The notes under the pieces: model-generated
Seen by the model: the letters and a program-made list of their open reading frames with translations, nothing else
What the model was told of the DNA's origin: nothing
Databases searched by the model: none
Assembly: GCF_943734655.1 (NCBI RefSeq)
Contig: NC_071353.1
Coordinates: 150,240,179-150,304,178, forward strand
Direction of reading: 5' to 3'
Length of the DNA: 64,000 nt
Origin: Sabethes cyaneus
Lineage: Eukaryota; Arthropoda; Insecta; Diptera; Culicidae
Program-made: the position numbers and the translations under genes
In this document: positions 12,033 through 23,935 of the stretch, one piece after another
How positions within the stretch are numbered: the first letter of the stretch is position 1
Layout: the number at the start of each line of letters is the position of its first letter

Positions 12033-12295
12033 TTTTTTTTCGTTTTACTGATACTGACTTTTTCGCTTTTGATTTAGCAGGACTGGTAGGGACAAAACTA
12101 GATCTGAGACTAATTAATACATGGGTGTGGTACACTTTAAATGCGTAAAGCACTCGAGTACTAATCGAGAAATTGTGGGTTGGAGTCCCACTGCCACAAA
12201 CTAAACCCAATATATTTTTAGCCGCAGATCGAAACTTGCCCAGTATTCAGTCTAATATTTTTCGCACCAAACGCTCTTCTGCTTTAATCAAAAAA
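12033..12295 (+). mobile_element. Nested 263-bp insertion with tRNA-like centre
   Basis: Inserted into the SINE with a 10-base flanking duplication GAYGGTAGGC (12023-12032 and 12296-12305, one mismatch). It starts with a T run and ends AATCAAAAAA, as expected of target-primed insertion. It contains a complete cloverleaf-like fold at 12126-12199. Probably a separate SINE family; no other copy was seen here. Confidence 0.6.
12126..12199 (+). pseudogene. tRNA-like cloverleaf, anticodon position ACT
   Basis: All four stems can form in 74 bases: acceptor TGTGGTA/TGCCACA, D stem CTTT/AAAG, anticodon stem CTCGA/TCGAG around loop GTACTAA (ACT at 12160-12162), and T stem GTGGG/CCCAC with loop TTGGAGT. 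The A box is poor, the conserved G18G19 are missing, and the T loop has G in place of C in TTC. A short variable arm does not fit a serine tRNA. It is therefore best read as the tRNA-derived part of the SINE-like insertion, not a gene. Confidence 0.45.
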
Positions 12296-12467
12296 GACGG
12301 TAGGCCAGCATTGTACCTCGATGCTAACTGGGCTGTTGAAATCTGTTCATTCTGTCGAAAGCTGTTCTAATTTTCTCCTAATTATATTCCAATTTCGACA
12401 GAAACCGCCTAATTTGATCCCAATTTTATACGGACTTTGTCCCAGTTTTGCTCAATAGCCTCCCAGT

Positions 12468-12675
12468 TGGCTTCGAGGTATGACGCTGGCCTAATAAGCC
12501 AGTCGTCGTATGTTCGAATCTCGGCTGGGAGGGGCTGTTAGATAGGTCAATAGGATCATAGCAAATGGCCCTGCAATTGTCCTGTACCCTAACAGCTGGC
12601 TGCGAAGTCTGTCGTATAAAAGCAGAAGGTCAAGTTTCCATAACGGAATGTAGCACCTAGGCTTTGCTTTCGCTC
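12468..12675 (+). mobile_element. tRNA-derived SINE, family 1, near full length
   Basis: Best + strand example. Head: AGTTGGCTTCGAGGTATGAC, anticodon-like stem CTGGC/GCCAG (12486-12502), B box GTTCGAATC; the body runs to GCACCTAGGCTTTGCTTT. Length about 205 bases. It is present in duplication A but not at the matching place in B, so it inserted after the duplication or was lost from B. Confidence 0.75.
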
Positions 12676-13569
12676 AATGTTGTCTATTTGAGCGTCTTAG
12701 TAGAATACCTGAAAAGATAAGAAAAAAAAACAAAAATGAATGTTATCCTTTAATTCTTTAATTTAATTGAAGGATAACATAAGTCAACTTTTATCATTTT
12801 GATATCGACTTATATTGGTCAAGTTATTTTTCACAGTTTGCATATCATTTTGCCCAGTTCTTCCAATGTTCGTTCTTCACAAAAAAAAACACATTTACTC
12901 CCTCATAAGAAGTAAAAGATAACATAAATCATTGTTTTCTTTCTTATTGTTTCTTATTGCTGGAACAAATTCCAAATCTGTAGTTTTATTATATTTTATT
13001 TTATTTTAACTTATTTTATTTCAATTTTGTCCGAATTAGTACTATTTCTGCCTAATTTGGTCATATTTTGCCTTAATATTATCTCAGTGTTGTTCAGATT
13101 TGGTTTAAATCTGCTCAAATCTCAAAATTTTGACTGTTAATTTTTTCTCAATTTTACTCTAATTTGGTATTTGTCTTAACACCCCCTTCCGCTACTAGAA
13201 AACAAATGGACAAACGAACAAGCAAACAAATCCCAATTTCATTTATATTTTGTTACGTTTTATCCAAATTTTGTCTAAATTTTATTGTGGTTACCAGTCC
13301 TCTAAAAATTGACTGCCCTGCATGAAGGCGAATATAAAACGCATTCAGCCCGTACAGTTTTACCCCTGGAAGTGTTCTTTCCTCTGTTAGCCCATGCATC
13401 TGACTACTGAACTGCTGACAGTTTTTGTCTTTCTTAGTTTTCTAAGAACAATTCAATTCATGAATTGCAGTGGTCAATGACTGATCGACAAACCTGCCTG
13501 TCAGCTTTCTTGCTCTTGACTGATAGTTTAGATCTCAAACTTTAGCTTTCGAAACTGCCTGCTTTTAGC

Positions 13570-14320
13570 ACAACAGTGCTTAGTGACAACCAGTACGTGT
13601 GTCCCTTGTGATCCCCAGCCCAGTGACAGTACTCTCATGCACTTATATACTACACGATCATTTGGTTTGGTTCGATCGTTGGTTTCAACTAGTTTCGCCG
13701 TGTTGGATCGACACATGAATTACGTTGCAATGCCGTGTTCAGAAAGACTACAATTACACTAGAACGTAAGAGCAAAACTTGTTATTTTCCTTTTACAAAT
13801 ATTAATTACTCAAATCAATAAATTACAGTTTTGAAGCTGATTTCATCACGCTATCAAAAAGCGTACTTCGTCTGAACATCGCATCCGCAACATCAACCAA
13901 AACATGTCTTAAGCAAATTAATTGAATATGAGATTTCTAAGCACTCCTGAGCAGGAGCGAAGAGCAAAATAATATTAAAACAATATCAAACTGTGTTATA
14001 ATGCTATATTTGGTTATTGAATAGATATGGAGATACATTGATAACACATATTGTTATTGCGTAGATATTTTAAACGGGGGCTGTAAGATGGGTTTAATAA
14101 CTGATTTTGTAATCATATCTTATTTTAACCTTAAAATGACATTCGATATATTGCATAATTTTTTTTTTTTTGATTAAGGTCATTGCAAATCATTTTCAAA
14201 GTTTTTATCACCCCCCCCCCCCCCCCCCCACTCCCCAAATTACATTACAACTCTAAACTATTTGTAATGGCCTAATATGTAAATACAAAATTAGAGAAAA
14301 ATATTAGGATGAATTTGAAC
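13570..14320. other. Spacer between the two segmental copies
   Basis: AT-rich unique sequence with no gene seen. It contains a T run (14160-14171) and a C homopolymer of about 20 bases (14211-14229), and ends where the second copy of the duplication starts. Confidence 0.5.
14211..14229. repeat. Poly-C run
   Basis: About 19 consecutive C residues; the assembly length of such a run is unreliable. Confidence 0.9.
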
Positions 14321-15273
14321 AAAATCACGACAAACTTTTGTTTGTATCCCAAATCTGCTTAATTTTTCTTTTACTGATAACCCAATTTTATCCTATGCTG
14401 TTACTTTAAATTTTTTGATCTGTTTTGCACCAATTTACTTTCAGTTTTTATCTAATTTGATACTTTATTGTAAATAATTAACACTATCACCCGTCGTATT
14501 AATTCGTAGAAATCACAGTGCCTTCTCCTTTTCCTCGCTCCTAATCCTAATCCTAATTTTGCATTAGTTTTGTCTTAAATTTAGGTGCTAAATCTAGTTC
14601 TATTTTTGTCTAATTTTCACAATTATATTCGTAACTATAATTGTGTTTTAATTTCCATCATTGTTTTGTCTCAGTTTTGCTCTATTATTGTTTTATGTTT
14701 ACCCTAATTTAAGCTCAATTTTGTCTACCTATTTTTTAGTTCCAATTTTGTTTTCTGTTTTTGTCCTTTTGTTTTAATTTTGACCAGTTTTGCCCTGTTT
14801 TCTCAACTATCTCCCAATTTTGTCTGATTATGCCTCAAATTGGTGTCAATATTGTACTAATTTGATTTCAGTTTTAGCCTTCTTTTGTTCCAATTGTGTC
14901 CTTATTTTAACCGGATTTTGTTATAATGATATTTGGATTTTTTGCTGACTGCTGTTTTGATTTTATCTTATTTTTATAGTAATTTAAATTATTTTATTCC
15001 AATTTTGTCCCCAATCAATCCTAATTTTGTGCTTACCTGGTACTACTATACCTATTTTCCCGATACAGTTTCTGTAAATTTTATCTCAACTTTGCCCTAA
15101 TTTCGTATTTATTGTGATCTTTGTTTTGTCTTCATTTTATGTTAATTTTATCTTACTTTTATAACTGTAGTTATGTTCGATTTTTTTTCTAATTCTGTCC
15201 CAGTTTTGCTGTTCTCTTGCCCTATATTTGTTCTAATTTGGCTTCAATCTGTCCCATTTCTCAATTTTGTCCG

Positions 15274-15480
15274 AAAAAGCAAAACCATGGGTATAAACGT
15301 TCTAAAAACTTGATTCTTCTTTATCGACAAACTTCGCAGCCGGTTATTAGAGTACAAGACAGTTAACTTATCGACAATTTACTTATCAAGCTAGTGCAAC
15401 GATCTTACTGCCTCTATAAGCAGCACCGCCCAGCTGAGATTAGAACATACGACGGCTAGCTTATTAGGCCAGTTGGTGCC
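15274..15480 (-). mobile_element. tRNA-derived SINE, family 1
   Basis: Positional counterpart of the SINE at 10914 in duplication A. It contains a private small internal duplication (CTTATCGACAATTTACTTATC near 15370). The B box is damaged (GTTCTAATC on the minus strand). Confidence 0.75.
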
Positions 15481-16417
15481 AAATTTGCCAAAATGCTGTC
15501 CCAATTTGGTTCAGTTTTTGCCTTATTTCGTTTTATTGTTCCAATTCGGTGTGCTCTATCTGTTTTACTTCATATTAATCTTATCCCAATTTAATTTATT
15601 TTATTCTACTTTTGTCTCAACTCATATATCATATTAGTGTTGTCCTAATTTTGTACTAATCTAGTTCCACTTTTGCCTAATTTTCCCAATGTAATTAATT
15701 TTGTTCCAATTTTACCTGCTTCATCCCCATTTTTGTTTCGTGTAGTTTTTGATATGATTATATCATCCATTCGTAACTGTAATTGTAAAAAATTTCGTCA
15801 CAATTATGTCCCAATCTTGCCCATTCCTTGTCCTATGTTTACCCTAATTTTGCCACAAATTTGTAGAGTGTTTGTTTCTATTTTGTCCTCAATAATTTAC
15901 ACCTAATTGTGACCTAATTTTTTCTTAATCATGTACTAGCGTTGTTTAGATTTTCCCAATTTTGACCCAATTTTGTCATCTGTTTTGTTCCGATTTCATT
16001 CTTATTTTCCCTAATTAAGTCAAATATGTGTCTAATTTTGTTCTAATTTTCTCTGAATTATATTCCACTTTCTTCCTAATTTGGTCTCAATTTTCTACAT
16101 ATTTTGTTTCAATTTTTGCTTAATGTTAAGTTTTGATTTTTTCTAAATTTAGTTGTTTGTATTTTATTCTAATTTGATATGTTTATTTTATGCCAATGCC
16201 AATTTATTTATTATTTTATGCCAATTCTGTCCTGTAATTTTGTAGTCTGATTTAAGTTTTATTAGGTCAAATTTCACCTTAATTGTGTCCTTGCATTGTA
16301 TTAATTTTGATCGTAATCTAGTCTTGTGAGTTGTCACTAATCTGATTTTTATTTTATTTTGATTTTGCTTCGATTTTGTATTAGTTTTGATAGTTTTTTG
16401 TTGCTATTTTTGCCCCA

Positions 16418-17053
16418 AAAGCAAAGCCTTCGGTTTAAAGGTCTTTGAGAGTTGATCCTTCTTTATCGTAAGATTTTGCAGTCGCCGGCTACCAGAGTAC
16501 AGTACAATTATGGGGCTGCACTATGGGTAAAAACGAGCGAAAAAACATGCAATTAAGACACGCCCTGCAGGTTGATAAAATATAGGTGATCTTATGTCAA
16601 ATTTTCCGAAGAATCTCGTGGTGCCAACCCCTTTCCTGTTTGCCATCAGGGTGCTAAGCTAAATAGGGTAAACCCTATTCGATTCTGCGGATTTTTTTAC
16701 ATGAAATTATCAGGTTTTTAAGTTTTATTTCTCGAAGTCTAGCTTGGTATAGTCCAATAAGTGTGAAAAAATGTCAAAAATAGGGGAAAAAGAGCAAAAT
16801 GGGGCACTTCCCGATGGCAAACAGGAAAGGGGTGGGCACCACGAGATTTTACATAAGATTACCTATATTTTATCAGCCTTCAGGTCGTATCGTATCTTAA
16901 TTGCGTCTGTTTTTTCGCTCGTTTTTGCTCATAGTGGGCTGGTGCAACAACAATCCTACTGACTTTATATCAGCACCGCCCAGCCGAGATTCGAATATAC
17001 GACGGCAGGCTTCTTGTTAAACCAGCATAGTACCTCGAAGGTAACTGGTCGGT
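16418..17053 (-). mobile_element. tRNA-derived SINE, family 1, split by a Transib-like MITE
   Basis: The SINE body (16418-16518) and the head-side half (16937-17053) flank an insertion that starts within GGGGCTG. The pieces align end to end with intact family members once one GGCTG is removed. It is the counterpart of the split SINE at 11887 in duplication A. Confidence 0.75.
16519..16936. mobile_element. Transib-like foldback MITE, 418 bp
   Basis: Ends CACTATGGGTAAAAACGAGC and, on the other strand, CACTATGAGCAAAAACGAGC. The arms remain complementary for about 145 bases, through GATAAAATATAGGT and CCCCTTTCCTGTTTGCCATC. It is flanked by the 5-bp duplication GGCTG (16514-16518 and 16937-16941), and the target is a SINE, so the insertion boundaries are certain. 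CACTATG fits the Transib CACWATG terminus. No coding capacity. Confidence 0.75.
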
Positions 17054-17339
17054 TGAAATCTGTTCATTCTGTCCAAATCTGTTATATTTTTTAGCTTAAT
17101 ACATACACAGTGCATACCGTTTTACCCCTGGTAGTATTCTTTCATCTGTTTGTCCATGGAAATAACGAGCTGCTGACAGTGTTTGTCTTCCTTAATTTTC
17201 TCACTTCAAAGTAATTCATTCATGAATTGCAGTGCTGAATGATTGCTCGACCAACCTGTCAGTCAATTTTCTTGCTCTAAACCAGTATCTTAGATCTTAA
17301 ACTTTAGTTTTTTAAACTGCCTGCCTTTCAAAATCAACC

Positions 17340-19970
17340 AAAACTGAGGGGAATTAGTAAAACCATCGGAGCAATGTTTACGTTTAATGTAATTTCGTTT
17401 GCCGTTATCGACAGTTCAAAGTGAATGAATGATTCACGAGATCACTTTGTGTTACCTTTTTGTTTAATATCAGTATAGTAGATCAATCCCTTCCGATCCG
17501 TTCAAACGCAGAGCATTGTCTTTCGTCCATAGCGATTCCCCTGGACTTACCCGTGATCTTTGACGCCGCTTAGGATGCTTGAAATTAATCTACTTTTCTT
17601 TACCAGGCCAGTCACAATACGATTGACAACTTACTTCCTTTTGTACCTGGTAAGCAGCATTTCATATGTGATTTTCGATTTTCCTTCCGTCTTTCGTTCA
17701 GTTCATGTTGAACTGATTTATCAATCTTGTAGTCAGTGATTCTAGTCTGACCGTCAAGAACCTGCTGGACTTTGGAACCGGCTTATTCAAGGATGCTGAC
17801 GTCCTCTCAACCAACGTTTCGTAGTCAAACGACTTTAGCATGGGTTTATTCTCAGGTATCCTCCCTTCCTACTGAACTCTGAATTGCTAACTGGTTTGAG
17901 AGACGCACTCATAAAGCCTTACTGAAATTAAAATAAATGGTGAAGTGAATTTATGGAAACAAATATTTTAGACCTCTAAACTACGGCAAAAGCTGCGACA
18001 CGCATGACTTCGGTTTATAAACCACAGTGTATGACCGCTTGCACAGGCTAAATCTAGCCGTAATAGAAAATATTCTCCCAATTTTGTTTGCAACAAATTC
18101 CACAACCATTTCTCCGAACTAACCGATGCGATGGGGGAATTTTACTTTACCGGCTTCCGACCGTACGCGGCGCGGCATCGAAACTCAATTTGTTGCGGAA
18201 AAATTCATCATTTTCCCTGCGATGATTTGACACAAAAAAAAAGCACGGCGGAAACGGAAAATACCATATCGCCTGCGGGGGGCTTTTATGACAGCGGGTT
18301 GAAAAACGGTTTTCCTCGTCATGCGTATTCACAGGAAGCAAGAACCACCAACCGGGAGCGAGAAAAAAAACAACGATCTCGCGCGTCAAGCTGCTGGCTG
18401 GCAGGCAGCCGGATCAGGCAGGTACAGCTATTAGGGGATGATTTCACTCGGATTTCGCTCGTCGGGTGATGGCAGCTGAAGAGGGTGAGATTCCACAGGA
18501 GTACGATTCTCCCGGCGTCATCATTGGCATGACGGATGAGCTGTGGCTGGTTTGCAGCTCTATTATTCCCGAATTTTATCGAAAGTCAGTGCCGGATCTG
18601 TGCCGAGGAAATGCTTTCCGAACGATTAGTTTACGAATTTTGGTGTGATTTTTTACCTCAAAATACCAAACCAAGGAAGGTGATGGAGACAGTTCTAGTA
18701 GTTCTCTAGGATTGTTTGTCAACAAGCTTATTCCCTGGCACCCGTTTGATCGTTTTTTATTCCATCTCTACCCAGCACTGCACCGTATCAAAACACCAGA
18801 ATAAAAAGACAGATGTTCAACGATGCACAAATACACTTACTCCCGGGGCGATGAATAGCAGCAGCATAGCAAGCGCAAGCACAAGCCGGAGAGGTCACTG
18901 TCCCGGGATCTATCGGGATCTTTATTCCATTTCTCGTTTAGGGTGTGTAATTTAGGGTGACGTTACAATGCAAACCGGGGGTAAACCGTCCTATGGCATA
19001 TATTATGCCAAGCCAGCACACATTCTCTGCAGCAACGGAAGTTTCGCTAGGGAAATTCCTCGCATTCTTGTGCGTACGTACAGCATACAGCATACAAGGT
19101 CACCGTCGCCGTTGTTCCGATGCGATGGGAACAGGAAACGGAGCAGGAATATATGGGACGCAGCTGCTGCTTGGTTGCAGCTCGGTGAAATCCGACGAAC
19201 GACGAGTGACGTGGGGGTGCATTCGACCGTAGTCGGGACATAAAAAGGAGGGCGAATCTGATTAAAAATTCTGTTTGTTTCTGCTGCCTCGGTCCGGTCC
19301 GGTGTGGAGTGTGGTTTCGTTTCAGGACAGGATTTAGCTGCTACTGCTGCTGCTACTGGCGACGGTGCTGGTGGTGGAACATTATTCCATGTTTTATTTA
19401 CGGTATGAGTACGGATCAGATGCATTCACACGAAATCGTGCATTCACTTTTGCGTAGCAAATAACGCCATTGTTGGAGGGGAAAGTTCTTAGTTTTCTGA
19501 ATCATCACGTATCGCATATGAATTTTCAAGTAGGTAGACTGTCAATTGCTCTAGGAGCCAATAGATCAGTTCAATGTGAGTAACGTAAATTGATAGCAAT
19601 TCTAATAGCTGTAGAGTACTTCCTACTGAACAGTTTAGTTTCCCAATTGTACTGCGGAAATAATGCATATGATGAAACTGACAAATAAGTCAAATCACAT
19701 TGTCGACGTCATACTCACTGTTTGTAAAACATTGTCACTGGGAAACAAATGATTTAACAAAGATTAACTACAAATTTACTAATTTAATGTATAACTGGAT
19801 AAATTTTTACGATCTTTCCCGAAAAAAAAAGAAAATGCATTGTTACTTTTACTCTGAAAAACTTCATTTTGGGAAACAGACTTCTATACATTTCCACAGC
19901 TCTCCCAAACATTTTTATCTATAAAATGATTGAAAGTATCGAGGTAGTAAGGTAACAAAAACATCAATAC
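17340..19970. other. Unique island with GC-rich core, no gene recognised
   Basis: The core at 18.1-19.45 kb is CpG-containing with CTGCTGCTG-like triplets and overlapping frames on both strands (up to 140 codons, minus strand), typical of shadows in GC-rich sequence. None shows a known domain or a convincing exon boundary. Possible enhancer or untranslated exon of sd; unproven. Confidence 0.35.
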
Positions 19971-21740
19971 CATATGAGCACAGAATTATGAAAAATTTTA
20001 AAAAATTAGTACAAAATAAAGACAACAAGTTGCTAAACAACAAAGACACAATTGAGGACAAAATTGGGTTAGTCCAAATATTAAAAGAATATTAGAAGAA
20101 AAATTAATAATGATTTGAGACAAAATGAGTACAAAATTGAAAAACAAAAAACAAAATTGGAATCAAGAACTTAACTGGGGAAAATTTAAACAAAATCGTG
20201 ACAAAATAAGAATAGAATTGAAACTAAATTGAAAAATGATTATTGCAACAGTGAGGAAAGGCTCTCTTCTGCAAGGCAAAATTTGGACTAAAAAATAATA
20301 ATAAAACCCTAGCAAAAATTGTACCAAAATGGGCAAAACCAGAAGCTGAACACAAAACGGCAATAAAATTAGAACGAAAAAAGGATAAAAATAGGACCAA
20401 TTTGTGTCCCAATTGCTACAAAACGGAAACAAAGGCAGGTCAAAATCACGACAGAATAAATGCCAAAATGAGGATAACATTTAAATTAAGTTTAGACAGA
20501 ATAAACACCAAATTGGGACTGAAAACAATTGGAGTGATATAAATAAAATTAAAATACAGTTAGAGTAAATTGAAAACTAAAATAGTTCAATATAGAAATA
20601 AAATCAAGAAAAAATCGGGCCAAAATTTGTGCTGCATTGAAAGAAAAACAGAACAAAACTGAACAACATTTGGTAAACCTGAGACTTACATTAAGACAAG
20701 ATAGGAAATAGAAAACTGGGATGAATTGTTATTGTTATTTAATGTGGTTTTAGCCAATGACCATTCACCAGCTGGGATGTAATTAGGAGAAAGAATTGCA
20801 AAGATCTGAGACAGAATTAAAACAAAAGCGGGTAAAAATTAAAAAAAAATTGGAGAAAAACAAAAACAAAATTGAAGAAATTTTTAAACAATATTTGAAG
20901 AAAAGTTCAACGAAATTGGTACAAAATTAGGGCAAAAATGGTACAAAACAGAACAAAATTTGAAAATGGAGACAGAACTGCGATAAAATTGGTACAAAAT
21001 AAGGAAAAAGTTAAGACCAATACGTCTCAAAGATGCTCCTAAATTGAAATAAAAACAGCATGGAAGCATGCATTATAATTTAAATTAAATTTTCATAAAA
21101 TAAAGTCAAAATTAGGGGACTGAATTGTTACGTAACATAATCTTCCAATATAAGAGTAGAACGTGCCGCCTGAGCCACCTTTACTGATACCTGATACATA
21201 ACATAATATAACATAACATAACATGACATAACATAACATAAATAAAATTCAAATGAAATTAGAGTAAAATTAAAACTAAATTAAGACAAAGTAAGAACAA
21301 TATCGGTTCAAAATTAATGCAGAATTGGAACCAATTTGAAACACATATTAGGTAACAATAGGACAATTTTGGGATATAATAAGGAGAGAAATTACATAAG
21401 ATTTGAGATTAAATTGGAACAAAATCTGGAAAATATAAAATAAAATTAGAGAAAAATGAGAACAAAATAGGGAAAAAGCTTAAATAAAAATGCGTACAAA
21501 AGTAGAACAAAATTGAGGCAAAAATAGCAAAAGGGAACAAAACTGCGACTAAATTAGTATAAAATGAGAAAAAAAAAATTAGGACCAATTTGATTCAAAA
21601 CTGTCACAACACTAGCTGTCAGAACAAGCACAGAACTAGAGACAGAACAAAATAAAAGCCTAACAGGAAACAAAATTTCCCACTAAATTTAGACAAAATA
21701 GACACACAATTAAGACTGCCTTGATACAAAATTGGAAAAA
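19970..21740. repeat. Degenerate A-rich array, reverse complement of the TTTTGTCC type
   Basis: Phrases such as ACAAAATTGGGAC, AAAATTAGGAC and GTACAAAAT recur throughout, the mirror image of the arrays at 6.8-17 and 27-34 kb. Non-coding; the minus-strand frames rich in Phe, Leu and Ser are products of the repeat. Confidence 0.75.
21190..21243. repeat. (ACATA)n pentanucleotide repeat
   Basis: Roughly ten ACATA/ATAAC units with one or two changes, embedded in the A-rich array. Confidence 0.85.
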
Positions 21741-22149
21741 AAACCAAAATTAAAACAAAATCGGGTCAATATTATCAACGGAACGGAAGAGAAAAGAAGA
21801 AAAATAAGAAAAAAATAAACGATAAAGAGACGAGGACAAACTAGACAGAAAAGGGGTAAAAAAGGGGTTAAAAATTAGGCAGCGCCTGGCATTACCTGGT
21901 AAAGAAAAACAGAACGTGACAAAAAAGCAGGAAATGCCGGCCATAATAAGAGAAAAACGGATCAGAGGGAAATGAAAAACATAGCAATTGGAAAAACTGG
22001 AGATAAAAGCTGGGAAAACGAAACAAAAGGAAAGAAGGTGGGGCATAATAAAAGAAAAACAGAAGGAAAAATGGAGAATAGATGACAAAATAGGGGGGAA
22101 AAGAAGAAAAACGACACCAAGAGTTCCCTAAAGGGAAAAGAGATATAGC

Positions 22150-22181
<32 letters not shown>

Positions 22182-23650
22182 AGAAAACCGATAGAGGAAA
22201 CGAACAAATCGCCAAAACGAGGTCAAACGGGATGTAAAAAGTGAAGGATAGAACTAAAAACGAGAAAATGGAAGAAAAAATGAAGAAAAGAAAAATAAGA
22301 AAAACAGACCAAATAAAAAAGTAAAACGGGAACGACAAAAACAGATGAAAAACTGGCGATCAAGGGGAAAAAAGAGAGCCATAAACAAAATAAATGTGAC
22401 AGAACAGAAAGAAAGAGCCGAGGGCATCAAAATGAGGAAAAACGGTACAGACTGAGACGCGAAACGAGACGAAAAGGATATAAAAAAAGTTAGAAAAATC
22501 GAAAACTAAAAATGAAAAAAGAAAGGAAAACGGAAAGGAAAATAATAAAAAACGAGTGATAAACAGGACTGGAACAAACAGTACAAACAGGCAGAACGAG
22601 ATAGAAAAAGAGAAAACAAAACAGAAAAGAAAGAGGAAAAGTGAGAACGAAAAACCAAATGGGATATAAAAGGAAAATGATGGTTCCAAAAAAAATAGGA
22701 GAATGGGATGGAAAGTGAAGAAAAGTAAAACAGATCAAAGGAAAAAATAAAACGGGATTTTAAAAAAGAAAACCAAAGCAAAGCAAAGGGAAAAAAGGGA
22801 GCCAAAAGCAGGATCAATGTAACAGAAAGGAAGGAAAGAGCCTGGGGCATCAAAAAGCGGAAAAAGCGAAATAGACGAAGACAAGACTAAAAAAAAGGAT
22901 AACAAAAGAGTTAGAAAACAGACGAAAATTGGAAACGAAGAAAAGAAAACGAGAACCAAAAAACCAAAGAAAAACAAGAGGAAAGACGAGACTGGAAAAA
23001 AGCAAAACGATACAAACAGGAAACACCAGATAGAAAAAGAGAAAAAAAACAGAAACGGAACGAGGAAAAGTAAGAACGAAAATCAAACAGGATATAAAAG
23101 GAGAAAGATGAGATAAATAAGGGAAAACTGGACAGAAAATGAAGAAATGAAAAATAACCCAAAGAAAAAAGTAGAACGGGAGCAGAAAAGACGAACCACT
23201 ATAGATAAAAGAGAAAACCGAAGAGCAAAGGGAAAAAGGAAACTAAAAGCAGAATAAATGTGCCTTAAAAGAAGGAAAAACAAGCCCCCAAAATGAGGAT
23301 AAAGAGAACAGACGAAGCTGAGAAACCTTTTTGAAGAGAAATTTAGAAAAGATGTAAACTGGAAATGATAAAAAAAACGAAAAAGAAAACAACAAAAAAC
23401 GAGTAAAAACAAGTGGAAAAATAGGACGGTAAATAAGAAAAGTGGTAAAATAAAACAAGAAACACGAGACAAAAAAAGAAAAACGATAGGGAAAAGGAAA
23501 AAAACAGAAAAAGAAAGAAGAAAAGTGAAAGCGAAAACCAATAAAATGGTACAGAAAAGGAGAAAAAAAGAAACAAAAGGTGAGAAAAGGAGATTTGAAA
23601 AGAGAAAAAAAAACTGAACAGAAAAATGGTAAAATGTGTGAAAGAGAATT
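21740..23650. repeat. Degenerate purine-rich array (GAAAAACGGGACAGAAAA type)
   Basis: Nearly all A and G on the + strand, with recurring GAAAAAC, GGGATATAAAA and GACAGAAAA phrases. Includes a GA dinucleotide run at 22150-22176. Related arrays lie at 37.1-41.3, 56.3-58.4, 58.9-59.5 and 60.3-61.6 kb, with the opposite polarity at 58.4-58.77 and 61.65-63.39 kb. Confidence 0.8.
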
Positions 23651-23935
23651 TCTTTTTTAAGCCCGATTTTACGTCTAGTTCCAAATAAAATCTTCTCAAA
23701 CTGCTCTAAGTTTAAGTCCAATTTCAAATCCACTTTTAAGTTCAGTTTCCAGTTCAATTTGAAGCGGAGCTTCGGGCCCAAATTAGTCCAAATTCAAGTC
23801 TAATTTACTGTCCTATGTCCTAATGTCCGATTTTAGGTCCAACTTCAACTCTTCCAGTTTAGTTCAAAGTCTGATTTCTGATTCAATTTCAACTTTGATC
23901 AAATACCCAATTGCATCTGGGTAGTCCGGAGTTTT
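23650..23935. repeat. Degenerate array (AATTTCAAGTCT type)
   Basis: About 12-base periodic phrases TTTAAGTCCAATTTC and TTCAAGTCTAATT. The same family recurs at 36.38-36.69, 42.33-42.41, 45.70-45.81 (reverse complement) and 55.98-56.21 kb, always beside a purine-rich array. Confidence 0.7.

Larger units (their letters stand above)
11887..12335 (-). mobile_element. tRNA-derived SINE, family 1, split by a later insertion
   Basis: The body (11887-12032) and head (12296-12335) of one SINE are separated by a 263-base insertion. The interrupted phrase GGTAGGC is repeated on both sides. The equivalent copy in duplication B (16418-17053) is split at a different place. Confidence 0.75.
9360..13570. 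repeat. Segmental duplication, copy A (about 4.2 kb)
   Basis: Collinear with 14320-17340. Matching landmarks include CCCAAATCTGCTCAATTTTTC (9392 vs 14347), AGGTGCTAAATCTAGTTCTA (9727 vs 14582), GATTATATCATC (11261 vs 15757), a minus-strand SINE (10914 vs 15274), a second SINE (11887 vs 16418) and a distal unique block (13351 vs 17113). The body is the diverged T-rich array plus SINEs. Divergence is substantial, so the duplication is not recent. Confidence 0.8.
14320..17340. repeat. Segmental duplication, copy B (about 3.0 kb)
   Basis: Second, collinear copy of 9360-13570. It shares two SINE insertions with copy A, is shorter through internal deletions, lacks the + strand SINE at 12468, and carries its own Transib-like insertion at 16519-16936. 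Confidence 0.8.

Noticed and set aside
12126..12199. Functional tRNA gene
   Set aside because: Internal promoter A box is poor, conserved tRNA bases are missing and the sequence lies within an insertion flanked by a target duplication.
18131..18469. 112-codon plus-strand frame as a possible first coding exon of sd
   Set aside because: No resemblance to known Sd N-termini and no phase-1 donor that would join the exon at 35965.
21750..23781. Many overlapping minus-strand open frames up to 232 codons, hydrophobic and resembling membrane proteins
   Set aside because: They are translations of the purine-rich array read on the other strand (Phe, Ser, Leu, Val only), overlap in several frames and show no domain or start context.
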